Source of the DNA: Rhodothermus marinus DSM 4252
GTDB lineage: Bacteria; Bacteroidota; Rhodothermia; Rhodothermales; Rhodothermaceae
NCBI RefSeq assembly: GCF_000024845.1
Contig: NC_013501.1
Span: 1,368,001-1,432,000, forward strand
Reading direction: 5' to 3'
DNA length: 64,000 bases
Shown: in pieces, positions 1 through 7,559 of the stretch
Numbering within the stretch: position 1 is the first letter of the stretch
How the letters are laid out: every line of letters begins with the position of its first letter
Notes under the pieces: generated by a model
What the model saw: only the letters and a program-made list of their open reading frames with translations
Told to the model about the DNA's origin: nothing
Databases searched by the model: none
Position numbers and translations under genes: made by a program

Positions 1-1
1 C

Positions 2-643
2 GGTCGTAGCGAGCAGGAACGCTACTTCTGGCACCGCCAGCCCGATCATCCCACACTGCTGAGCGACACGCGACAGACGGTGGAACCCATCGTGACGGTG
101 GCCTACCGGCTGCAGCAGAACCTGCGCGACCTGATGCCCAACCAGGGATTGAGCTGGACGACCCGGGCGCTCTGGGACCTGCGACGCACGACGCTGGCCC
201 GGCGCGAAGCCTACCGGTCCAGTCTGCATGTGTACCTGCCGCTGCTGGCCCGCTACAACGTGGGACTTCGGCTCGAGGCCGGGCTGCTCTGGCAGAACCG
301 GGGCGACGTGCTCGACCTGACCACGTTCCTGCCGCGCGGCTGGGAAGACGCCTTCCTGGGGCACGGCACGTTCGGACGGCTGGGCACGCTGGCGCTCGTG
401 CCCGTGAAGTTCATCGACAGTGGCCTGGTGATCCTGCCGCTCTACGTCGAGGCGCTGTACCTGTACGGCTTTGCCGAGACGGTTCGTATTCTTGACGGCG
501 AAGTGATAGGGCCACGTGATCTCAGCGCGGTGGGTGGTGGGGTCGGGGTGCAGTTCCGGCTCCTTTCGCATCTACGGTTGGATCTGCGGGCCGGCATGGC
601 CTATCGCCTGCGCGACGGAAAGTGGCAGACCGTCTGGCGTTGA
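2..643 (+). CDS. C-terminal part of a probable outer-membrane beta-barrel protein (5' truncated)
   Basis: The reading frame is open from the left edge of the window and stops at TGA 641-643, so the beginning of the gene lies outside. The visible 213 residues are rich in alternating polar/hydrophobic stretches with aromatic residues (for example LHVYLPLLARYNVGLRLEAG and LRLDLRAGMAYRLRDG), a pattern expected of the transmembrane strands of an outer-membrane barrel. This could be the barrel end of a larger surface-antigen or propeller-barrel protein. I do not recognise the family. It converges with the SCO-type gene, leaving only 4 bp between the two stop codons. An in-frame GTG at 80 is not a likely true start because conserved-looking sequence precedes it. 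Confidence 0.6.
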   Translation, partial: GRSEQERYFWHRQPDHPTLLSDTRQTVEPIVTVAYRLQQNLRDLMPNQGLSWTTRALWDLRRTTLARREAYRSSLHVYLPLLARYNVGLRLEAGLLWQNRGDVLDLTTFLPRGWEDAFLGHGTFGRLGTLALVPVKFIDSGLVILPLYVEALYLYGFAETVRILDGEVIGPRDLSAVGGGVGVQFRLLSHLRLDLRAGMAYRLRDGKWQTVWR

Positions 644-647
644 GCGT

Positions 648-1499
648 TCAGCGTGTCGCCGAAGTATCGGCCAGCACCTCGGCAACGGCCGCCAGCACCT
701 CGTCGGTCGTCCAGCGATTGCCCCGCCAGATGCGTCCGATGCGTCCGTCCGGCATCACGAGCGCCGTGGTCAGGTTGTGGATAATCTCACCGCCTTCGGT
801 CTCGTAGTGTACCCCGAACTGCGCGGCCAGCCGGCGGATGGTGGTCGTGTCGCCCGTGGCAAAAATCCAGTGGCGGGTGTCGTCCGTGTAGTGCCGCGCG
901 TAGCGTCGCAGGACCGAAGGCGTGTCGTAAGCCGGATCGAAGCTGATCGTGAGCAGGCGCGTGCGATCGCCAAAACGCGCTTTGAGCGGTTCCTGAAGCT
1001 GCTGGAAGCGGCGCGACATGAGCGGGCAGAAGTCGGGCACCGGGCAGCGCGTGTAGATGAACGTAAGCAGCAGGGCGCGGCCCTGCAGGTCGGACAGGCG
1101 GAGTTGCAGGCTGTCCTGCGTCAGCAGCGTGGCGTCGGGAAGCGGATCGCCTTCCTGCAACAGAGGCAGGCCCTGAAATGCAGGCGGCGCGCCGGCATCC
1201 AGGTTCAACCGGGTGCCCGGCGGCAGGCGCCGGATGTCGATGATCCAGGCGCTGTCGCGCGTCACGTGGAAAGTGAAGGCGATCTGGTCGCCCAGGGAAA
1301 GGCGGGACACGGCCGTTGTATCCGGCGTGCGAAATGGCATCGTCATGGCCGGCATGTAGCCGGGGATTTCTTCGTGCTGGATGAAAAGTGTGTGCGGGTC
1401 GTCGCCGAAGCCGACCACACGGCCACGCACTTCGTAGGTGCGGGAAAACCGACAGCCCGTCCAGAGCAGCAGGGCGGTAAGAAGCAGCAGGCGCGGCAT
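648..1499 (-). CDS. SCO1/SenC-family copper chaperone lipoprotein with a CusF-like N-terminal domain
   Basis: This is a 283-residue predicted lipoprotein: the leader ends in LLWTGC, giving Cys16 as the lipidated residue. Residues about 22-95 resemble the small copper-binding CusF-like domain (HEEIPGYMPAMTMPF, His42, Met49, Met52, Met54). Residues about 115-280 form a thioredoxin-like SCO domain with the metal/redox cysteines Cys152 and Cys158 and the ligand His241 (EIIHNLTTA). SCO proteins deliver copper to the CuA site of cytochrome c oxidase or act as thiol reductases. The cysteines are separated by five residues (CPVPDFC) instead of the usual three, a variant I believe is common in some bacterial subfamilies. 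No oxidase genes are nearby, so the partner is not shown here. Confidence 0.9.
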   Translation of the reverse strand: MPRLLLLTALLLWTGCRFSRTYEVRGRVVGFGDDPHTLFIQHEEIPGYMPAMTMPFRTPDTTAVSRLSLGDQIAFTFHVTRDSAWIIDIRRLPPGTRLNLDAGAPPAFQGLPLLQEGDPLPDATLLTQDSLQLRLSDLQGRALLLTFIYTRCPVPDFCPLMSRRFQQLQEPLKARFGDRTRLLTISFDPAYDTPSVLRRYARHYTDDTRHWIFATGDTTTIRRLAAQFGVHYETEGGEIIHNLTTALVMPDGRIGRIWRGNRWTTDEVLAAVAEVLADTSATR

Positions 1500-1576
1500 G
1501 GCATCGGGAAGCGGTTCGTTCCGGGTACGTCCCGGATACGTCAGACCGGCACGGCGGATCTGCTTTTGCCAAAAAC

Positions 1577-1963
1577 TCAGGAACGGCGATTCCTGGCCGA
1601 TTCGATGGCTTTCAGGAGCTGCTGGCGCGTGAAGGGTTTCGTCAGGTACTCGTCGAATCCTTCCTGCAGAAACCGGTCGCGGTCTTCCGGGCGGGCGTAG
1701 GCGGTAAAGGCGATGGCGGGCGTGTCGCGGTAGGTGAGGCGCTCACGGAGTTCGTGCAGCAGGTCGATCCCTGTGCGCTGCTCGCCCAGGTTGATGTCGA
1801 GCAGGAGCACCTCGGCATGCTCCTGACGGGCCAGCTCCAGCGCTTCATCAAACGTGGCGGCCAGCAACAGGTCGAAGTGCTCCTGCAGAAAATAGCGCAG
1901 CAACATGCGTGTTTCCGGGTTGTCTTCGACGGCCAGCAGCCGCGGCTTCGAGGGTTCCGACAT
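1577..1963 (-). CDS. Stand-alone response regulator receiver domain (CheY-like)
   Basis: The 128-residue protein is a single receiver domain with no output domain. It has the acidic pair Glu13-Asp14, the phospho-acceptor Asp56 (LLLDINLG), the switch Thr87 (AFTAYA) and the conserved Lys109 (YLTKPF). It should accept a phosphoryl group from a histidine kinase and act by protein contact. No kinase is adjacent; the nearest is the 7TMR-DISM kinase at 24.3-26.2 kb, which lacks its own receiver, but a link between them is only a guess. The gene is separated by 77 bp from the SCO gene downstream. Confidence 0.92.
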   Translation of the reverse strand: MSEPSKPRLLAVEDNPETRMLLRYFLQEHFDLLLAATFDEALELARQEHAEVLLLDINLGEQRTGIDLLHELRERLTYRDTPAIAFTAYARPEDRDRFLQEGFDEYLTKPFTRQQLLKAIESARNRRS

Positions 1964-2024
1964 GGCCAGTGCCCCTGTTAGCGTGACCGGTTACGTAGAA
2001 AGAATCGACAAAATGGATCGGCAC

Positions 2025-4001
2025 TTAACCCATCTGCCACAGCAGCAGAAATTGCCAGGTGCACCGGATGTTCCGTGTCGGTGTTTCCTCCAGCGTGGTG
2101 GTGTACCGTAGCTGCAGCAGCAGTTGCGACAAGGGACGCAGTTGCAGGCGCAGCAGCGTGCGCTGACCCCGGTCGCTCAGCGCCGCCAGCGCCATGCTGT
2201 AGCGCAGACCGGGCTCGGGCGCGTAGAGCAGCAAAGCCGTGTCGCTGTCGAAGAAGGTCACGCGAGCGTCGAGCTGCAGCCAGGGGCGGGGCAGCCAGCG
2301 CACGCCCTGGTAGAACAACCAGCCGGTGCCGCGTTGGCCGGATCGCGTGCGGCGGGCGTGCTCCAGACGGGCCTCCAGGCGCAGCGTGGAACTGAAGGCG
2401 TAGGTGCCGTGCCAGCGGAGGGACAGGTAACGCTCGGGCGCGGTGGCTTCGAGCAGGGCAGCGCCGGGACCGGGTGCTTCCGTACGTTGTTCGGCGCGAT
2501 CGTGCCGGACCTGCAGGTAGGTCTCCAGCCAGGGACGCGGGCGCATGGTGAGCCGAAGCCAGTGCGTGCGGCCGGTGGTGGGCCAGAACTGTCCGTAGCG
2601 GGGCCAGGGGAGCCGGTACTGATCGACCGCGGCCAGCAGTTGCCAGTCCGGCGCTGGCGTGAGCTCCAGACCGACGTAACCGCCCGTTTCGCCGGTAGGC
2701 GTGCCGCTCCGGGTGTCGAACGGATCGCCGTGCAGGCTGACGAAGCGAGTGGGCAGGTGACGCACGGCCAGCGTAGCCCGGGCAAAGCGGCCCACTGGCC
2801 CCGACAGCGCCGCCACCAGACCGAAGGGACGGCCGAGCGTGCCGCCAACTTCGGCGCTCAGCAGCGCCCGGCCGAGCAAAAGCTGCCCGAAAACGCCCAG
2901 GGCGCAGGCCGTTCGGCCGCGCCAGGCGTGCCGGTTGTAGAGGGCATCTCCGGGCTGCAGCGGATGGCCGAAGCGGGTCGTGTAGCCGACCAGGCCCAGC
3001 TGGCCGCGGGCATGCTCGAAGGACAACGCACCGCCCAGCACGTCGCTGCGCAGCACACCTTTGCGGCTGCGCTCTGCCTCGGTTCGGTGCAGCCCCGAAG
3101 CGGGCAGGCTGACGACGCCGGCCTGCAGCGTGGCCTCGAGCGTGTCGAGGCGGGCGTCCAGCCACCGCCGCGAGCCGAACAGGGCAAGGCGCAGGGCCGG
3201 TGCGGGGGCCAGCGTCAGTGCCAGGCCGCGGAAGTAACGCACCTCGTCGGTGCCGCTGTAGGGCATCAGCCCCGATCCCTGCCGCAGCGGTGCGTCGGCC
3301 GCCGCATGGTAGCTGTCGATGGCGGGCATGGACCAGAGCGTCAGGCCGGCGCCGAAGCGGGCGCTGAAGTCGCCCACGATGAGCTGCTGCAACCATCCCG
3401 AACCACGCCAGGCCACAAAGCCGGCCTGATGATCGAACCCGTAGGTGTGCGTGGCCGGATCCCAGCGAAATGGTTCACCCGGGTCACTTTCGAGCGTGAG
3501 GGCTGCTTCGAGCCGGCCGTAGCGCAGCCGCAGGCGTGTCTGGAGCCGGAGCGGGGGACCGGGGTAGCGTGCGTCGGCCTGTTCCGGAAAGTAGTCGACC
3601 CGCTGCAGCATGTAGCCTGAAGGGCGAACGGGGCTTCGGACCGGACGGACGGTCACGAACGGCCGGATGCGAGCCAGCAGCTCCGGCGTGAAGCCCTCCA
3701 CGCGCAGCAGCTCGTCCACCTCGGTCAGCGGCCGATGTCGGCGGTAGGCAGCGATCCGCCGCGCCAGCAGCGGCGAGAGGCCGGGGAGGCGGGCCAGCTC
3801 ACCCACCGGGGCCGTGTTCAGGTCCAGCGGATCCTGCAGCCGCTCGTCCAGCCAGGCGGCCAGCTCCTCCAGCGCCTCCGGATCGAGCGTCAATCCTTCC
3901 AGCGACGCTTCGATGGGCGAGGCCGGAGGGAGCGTGTCCGGCACGACCTGCCGGGCAAATGCCGGCGTCGCAACGAGTAGCAGGATGCCAAGCAAACGCA
4001 T
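2025..4001 (-). CDS. Helix-hairpin-helix (ComEA-like) domain protein with a C-terminal beta-barrel
   Basis: The 658-residue protein starts with a clear signal peptide (MRLLGILLLVATPAFA). Residues about 55-125 contain two helix-hairpin-helix units of the ComEA type (LDLNTAPVGELARLPGLSP and LTEVDELLRVEGFTPELL), the motif used by ComEA and UvrC-like proteins for DNA backbone contact. The remaining 500 or so residues are a long series of amphipathic strands such as LRLRYGRLEAALTLESD and LRLTMRPRPWLETYLQVRHD, consistent with an outer-membrane barrel. The combination recurs in Bacteroidota-type genomes without an established function that I know of; the HhH part may simply be a protein-interaction module. 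It is probably cotranscribed with the PorV/PorQ-like gene just upstream (6 bp gap). Confidence 0.8.
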   Translation of the reverse strand: MRLLGILLLVATPAFARQVVPDTLPPASPIEASLEGLTLDPEALEELAAWLDERLQDPLDLNTAPVGELARLPGLSPLLARRIAAYRRHRPLTEVDELLRVEGFTPELLARIRPFVTVRPVRSPVRPSGYMLQRVDYFPEQADARYPGPPLRLQTRLRLRYGRLEAALTLESDPGEPFRWDPATHTYGFDHQAGFVAWRGSGWLQQLIVGDFSARFGAGLTLWSMPAIDSYHAAADAPLRQGSGLMPYSGTDEVRYFRGLALTLAPAPALRLALFGSRRWLDARLDTLEATLQAGVVSLPASGLHRTEAERSRKGVLRSDVLGGALSFEHARGQLGLVGYTTRFGHPLQPGDALYNRHAWRGRTACALGVFGQLLLGRALLSAEVGGTLGRPFGLVAALSGPVGRFARATLAVRHLPTRFVSLHGDPFDTRSGTPTGETGGYVGLELTPAPDWQLLAAVDQYRLPWPRYGQFWPTTGRTHWLRLTMRPRPWLETYLQVRHDRAEQRTEAPGPGAALLEATAPERYLSLRWHGTYAFSSTLRLEARLEHARRTRSGQRGTGWLFYQGVRWLPRPWLQLDARVTFFDSDTALLLYAPEPGLRYSMALAALSDRGQRTLLRLQLRPLSQLLLQLRYTTTLEETPTRNIRCTWQFLLLWQMG

Positions 4002-4007
4002 GGCGGC

Positions 4008-4832
4008 TCAGCGGACCAGCGTCAGTGAAAGGGCAGGCGACCACCCCAGCACGGCGTGGTATTCGGCGGCCGCGTCGGCCTGGATCGGTCCGATCGTCAG
4101 TCCGAAGCCGGCCGTGATGCGTTCAGGGAGCATGCCCGTGCCGACGCGGAGCGTGAGCACGGGAAGCGCCTGCACTTCGAGCCCCGCCCGGAAGTCGGGC
4201 GCAAAGCGCAGTTCCTTATACACGTCCACCAGCAACCGGAACGGCGCGGCCGGGTGGTAGGCCAGGCCCAGGCGCAGCGTGCGGGGCAGCGCTTCGCGAC
4301 CGGCCAGCCGGGGCGCGTTCAGGTTGGTGGCGGCCATGCCCACCGTCAGCCACGGAAAGAGTTCGGCCTGCAGACCCGCCCAGAGGCCGAGTGCACCGGC
4401 CGCGCCGTAGCGTTCGATGGCCACGTGCTGGTAGCGCAGGCTCAGGCCCAGGCGGAGCGGCCGACGGGTGGCCGGATGCAGCGTGCGGGCCAGTCCCAGC
4501 CAGAGGTGCGTCTCCCGGTAGGCCTCGAAGCCGAACGTGCGGGCGCCCAGTGCCATCGTCATGCGCGCAACAGGTTGCACGTAGGTGGCCGCCCCCAGCC
4601 GCAATGCCTCGAGCCCATAGGCCTGGCTGACCATGAGCGACAATGCCGCCCGCCGCCAGTCGGCCCAGGCGGCCGGATTCGCGTGCGCCCAGACGTCGGC
4701 CGTCAGGGCCGTGGTGGCACCGGCCAGTGCCACGGCGCGGGCACCCCCTTCCAGCGACTGGCCCCGCGCGCCTCCGGTCAGTGCCGCCACGAGCAACGCG
4801 CACCACAGGCCGATGTGTCGTCTTCGGGACAT
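4008..4832 (-). CDS. PorV/PorQ-like outer-membrane beta-barrel protein
   Basis: I take the ATG at 4832 as the start (274 residues), because it is followed at once by a signal peptide (MSRRRHIGLWCALLVAALT); a longer frame upstream would run into the promoter region of the divergent gene. The mature N-terminus has the sequence GGARAVALAGATTALTADVW followed by HANPAAWA, the hallmark of the PorV/PorQ/UPF0164 group of FadL-like barrels in Bacteroidota. In type IX secretion, PorV shuttles cargo on the outer membrane; PorQ-type relatives act in the same system. The very short gap to the HhH-barrel gene suggests an envelope operon. Sub-family assignment is uncertain. Confidence 0.68.
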   Translation of the reverse strand: MSRRRHIGLWCALLVAALTGGARGQSLEGGARAVALAGATTALTADVWAHANPAAWADWRRAALSLMVSQAYGLEALRLGAATYVQPVARMTMALGARTFGFEAYRETHLWLGLARTLHPATRRPLRLGLSLRYQHVAIERYGAAGALGLWAGLQAELFPWLTVGMAATNLNAPRLAGREALPRTLRLGLAYHPAAPFRLLVDVYKELRFAPDFRAGLEVQALPVLTLRVGTGMLPERITAGFGLTIGPIQADAAAEYHAVLGWSPALSLTLVR

Positions 4833-4933
4833 GGCAGCAGTAGAAAATGCAGGATGCCCACTGCAAAACAGGGACAATTCGGCGCAACCGTTGTGGGAAA
4901 CCGGCGCCACGGGTCGCCGTACCATGGGCCGGT

Positions 4934-5845
4934 ATGGCTTCAGTCAGACGACACCGGCTCAGGGCATGGCTGTTCGGGTTGGGGCTGGCGCTGCTCCTCG
5001 TGGCGCCGCTCCGGGCCCAGGAGTTGAATTGTTCCGTCTTGGTCAACTATCAGAAGCTGCAGGGCTCCCAGTACGACTACCTGCGCGAGCTGGAAGATCA
5101 GATCCGGCGCTACCTCAACGAACGGCGCTGGACGAACGACGCGTTCGAGGACATCGAGCGCATCGACTGTACGGTCCAGATCTTTTTTGAAGAGGCCGTT
5201 ACGCTGACGCGCTTTCGAGCCCGGCTCGTGCTGGCCACGCGCCGGCCGATCTACGGCACCACGCAGTACACGACGGTGCTGCAGCTCAGCGATCCGAACT
5301 GGGAGTTCGAGTATCCGCAGGGCACGCCGCTGATCTTCAACCTGGAGCAATTCCACCCGCTGACGTCCGTGCTCGACTTCTATGCCTTCGTCATCCTGGG
5401 GTACGACTACGACACGTTCAGCGAGCTGGGCGGCACGCCGTTTTTCGAACAGGCCCGGCGCATTGCCGAGCTGGCGCAGGCGGCCGGGGCCAACGGCTGG
5501 AACCAGATCGGCGACGACCGCAGCCGCGTGGCCCTGATCACGCAACTGCTCGACCCGCGCTACCGGGCGGTCCGGCAGGCGTACTTCAAGTATCACTTCG
5601 AGGGGCTGGATCACTTCGTCCAGGATCCTGAAGCGGCTCGTGCCGCCGTGCTCGACGTGCTGCGTTCCCTGGAGGCACTTTATCAGGAAGTGTCCCGTCC
5701 CTACGTGATGGATCTGTTCTTCACGGCCAAATATCAGGAGCTGGCGGCCATTTTCGAAGGATCCCGCTTGGCCCAGGAAGCTTTTTCGATTCTGAGCGAA
5801 CTGGACCCCTCTCATCTGTCCGAGTACAACCGGTTGGCGCAGTAG
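4934..5845 (+). CDS. DUF4835 family secreted protein (PorD-like, type IX secretion associated)
   Basis: The ATG at 4934 precedes a good signal peptide (RAWLFGLGLALLLVAPLRAQ), giving a 303-residue periplasmic protein. The mature part begins ELNCSVLVNYQKLQGSQ and contains FNLEQFHPLTSVLDFYAFVI and YDTFSELGG, the conserved core of the DUF4835 family, which is also annotated as PorD of the type IX secretion system. It lies head to head with the PorV/PorQ-like gene with about 100 bp between the starts, so both may share a regulatory region. Family membership is clear; a direct secretion role is known only from related organisms. Confidence 0.8.
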   Translation: MASVRRHRLRAWLFGLGLALLLVAPLRAQELNCSVLVNYQKLQGSQYDYLRELEDQIRRYLNERRWTNDAFEDIERIDCTVQIFFEEAVTLTRFRARLVLATRRPIYGTTQYTTVLQLSDPNWEFEYPQGTPLIFNLEQFHPLTSVLDFYAFVILGYDYDTFSELGGTPFFEQARRIAELAQAAGANGWNQIGDDRSRVALITQLLDPRYRAVRQAYFKYHFEGLDHFVQDPEAARAAVLDVLRSLEALYQEVSRPYVMDLFFTAKYQELAAIFEGSRLAQEAFSILSELDPSHLSEYNRLAQ

Positions 5846-6013
5846 CGCTGTAAAGAAGTCGGCAAATGCCGCCCGACGTTTTGCACTTATTGGAAGCGTT
5901 TCCGAACTTGAGAAAGGCCTGCCGGATCATGGCGGGCGAGGGATGGGCTTCTGCGCCCGTCTGAGGCAAGTTTTCGGCCTACCATTCCCAGAAACCAACT
6001 TGTTCAGAACGTT

Positions 6014-7300
6014 ATGCCGCGCAAACCAAAGCCAAAGTGGCCGGCCGAGATCAACGGCCATCGCCTGCATCCGGAAAGCCTGATGATGAGCTACGGCTAC
6101 CGGCCCGAGTGGTCGGAAGGTGCGCTCAAATGTCCGATCTTTCAGACCTCGACGTTCGTCTTTCAGTCGGCCGAAGAGGGCAAACGGTTCTTCGAACTGG
6201 CCTACGGGCTGCGCGAGCCCCGTCGGGCCGAGCAGCTCGGGCTCATTTACAGCCGCCTGAACAATCCAGATCTGGAAATTCTCGAAGACCGGCTCACGCT
6301 CTGGGACGAGGCCGAGGAGGCCGCCGCTTTCGAGAGCGGCATGGCCGCGATCTTCACGTCGCTGCTCACGTTCCTGCGGCCCGGCGACGTCGTGCTGCAC
6401 AGCGAGCCGCTCTACGGCGGCACCGACTACCTGCTCAAGCATATTCTGCCCGAGTGGGGCATCGAGTCCGTGGGTTTTCTGGCGGGCACGCCCGAAGACG
6501 AGGTGCGGGCGCTGATCGACGAAAAAGGTATCGGCGAGCGGCTGCGCATGCTCTACGTGGAGACGCCGGCCAACCCCACGAACCGGCTGGTGGACCTGGA
6601 GGCGTGCGCCCGCATCGCTCGCGATCATGGCCGCCCGGACCGTCCCGTGCTGGTCATGGTGGACAACACGTTCCTGGGGCCGCTCTGGCAGCATCCGCTC
6701 AAGCATGGCGCCCACATCGTGCTCTACTCGGCCACGAAGTACATCGGCGGTCACAGCGACGTGATTGCCGGGGCGGCACTGGGCGCCAGCGAACTCATCA
6801 AAGCGATCAAGGGCACGCGCACGTTCACCGGCTCGATGGCGGGTCCGTGGACGGGCTGGCTGCTCATGCGTAGCCTGGAGACACTCAAGATCCGCATGGA
6901 AAAGCAGGCACGCAACGCCCGGCGTGTGGCCGACTTTCTGGCCGAGCACCCGAAGGTGGAGCGTGTCTACTACCTGGGACACCTGAAAGAAGACGATCCC
7001 CAGTACGAAATCTTCCAGCGCCAGTGCAAGAGTCCGGGCGCGATGATTTCGTTCGAGATCCGGGGTGGCGAGGCCGAGGCGTTTCGCTTCCTGAACAGCC
7101 TGAAGCTTATCAAGCTGGCCGTGAGCCTGGGCGGGACCGAGTCGCTGGCCGAGCATCCCGCCACCATGACGCACTCCGACATCCCACCCGAGGAGCAGCG
7201 CCGCATCGGCATCCGCGAAAACCTGATCCGCCTTTCGGTCGGCATCGAACACCCCGCCGACCTCATCCTCGACCTGGAACAGGCCCTGGAGGCGGTGTGA
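6014..7300 (+). CDS. Cystathionine gamma-synthase family PLP-dependent enzyme
   Basis: The 428-residue protein belongs to the Cys/Met metabolism PLP family (fold type I). The PLP-binding lysine is Lys242 in LYSATKYIGGHSDV; other family features are the YSRLNNP segment, MVDNTFLGP and SLGGTESLAEHPATMTHS near the C-terminus, which carries the substrate carboxylate contacts. It could be a cystathionine gamma-synthase, a methionine gamma-lyase or an O-acyl-homoserine sulfhydrylase; sequence alone does not settle this. The insert YGLREPRRAEQLG before YSRLNNP is typical of the sub-group annotated only as 'cystathionine gamma-synthase family'. The gene stands alone and ends at a strong terminator (7319-7351). 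I looked for a SAM riboswitch in the 168-bp leader and saw none. Confidence 0.86.
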   Translation: MPRKPKPKWPAEINGHRLHPESLMMSYGYRPEWSEGALKCPIFQTSTFVFQSAEEGKRFFELAYGLREPRRAEQLGLIYSRLNNPDLEILEDRLTLWDEAEEAAAFESGMAAIFTSLLTFLRPGDVVLHSEPLYGGTDYLLKHILPEWGIESVGFLAGTPEDEVRALIDEKGIGERLRMLYVETPANPTNRLVDLEACARIARDHGRPDRPVLVMVDNTFLGPLWQHPLKHGAHIVLYSATKYIGGHSDVIAGAALGASELIKAIKGTRTFTGSMAGPWTGWLLMRSLETLKIRMEKQARNARRVADFLAEHPKVERVYYLGHLKEDDPQYEIFQRQCKSPGAMISFEIRGGEAEAFRFLNSLKLIKLAVSLGGTESLAEHPATMTHSDIPPEEQRRIGIRENLIRLSVGIEHPADLILDLEQALEAV

Positions 7301-7318
7301 GGAGATGAACCAAAACAG

Positions 7319-7351
7319 AAAAGCCCCTGCATCGAAGCAGGGGCTTTTTTT
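7319..7351. terminator. Bidirectional intrinsic terminator
   Basis: A 12-bp perfect stem (AAAAGCCCCTGC pairing with GCAGGGGCTTTT) with a six-base loop is followed by a run of T on the plus strand and, read on the other strand, also ends in T. It can stop both the PLP-enzyme transcript and the leftward tRNA-Leu transcript. Confidence 0.9.
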
Positions 7352-7353
7352 GC

Positions 7354-7440
7354 TGGTGCGAAAGGGGGGACTCGAACCCCCACGGCCTTGCGGCCACGAG
7401 ATCCTAAGTCTCGCGCGTCTACCAGTTCCGCCACTTTCGC
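7354..7440 (-). tRNA. tRNA-Leu, anticodon UAG (reads CUA/CUN codons)
   Basis: Read on the minus strand, the 87 bases form a full class II tRNA. The acceptor stem is GCGAAAG/CTTTCGC with encoded CCA, the T arm has GGGGGTTCGAGTCCCCC, the anticodon stem is CGAGA/TCTCG with loop CTTAGGA (anticodon TAG), and a long variable arm (GTGGCCGCAAGGCCGT) marks it as leucine type. The 3' end abuts the bidirectional terminator. Confidence 0.96.
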
Positions 7441-7559
7441 ACGTTCTCCATGCACGGCTTAAATATATTCCCGAAGGAAGAGAGGTTCCAGTGCGTGGTG
7501 CGCGGAAAAGCCTGAAAATCGCTATTTTTGAAACGGACTTTAAACGGAAGAGGAATCCC

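Noticed and set aside
1978-3396. Long open frame overlapping the HhH-barrel gene in another frame on the same strand
   Set aside because: It is Arg/Ala/Pro-rich with no domain pattern; high GC keeps shadow frames free of stops. The same applies to long frames at 5927-7789, 7419-10022 and 33205-35190.
5846-6013. Possible SAM riboswitch upstream of the Cys/Met PLP enzyme
   Set aside because: The leader has a few GC hairpins (GGGC-TTCTGC-GCCC) but none of the conserved SAM-I, SAM-II or SAM-IV core sequences.
7305-7559. N-terminal extension of the first S46 peptidase
   Set aside because: The frame would run through the terminator and tRNA-Leu, and the lipoprotein leader begins at 7560.
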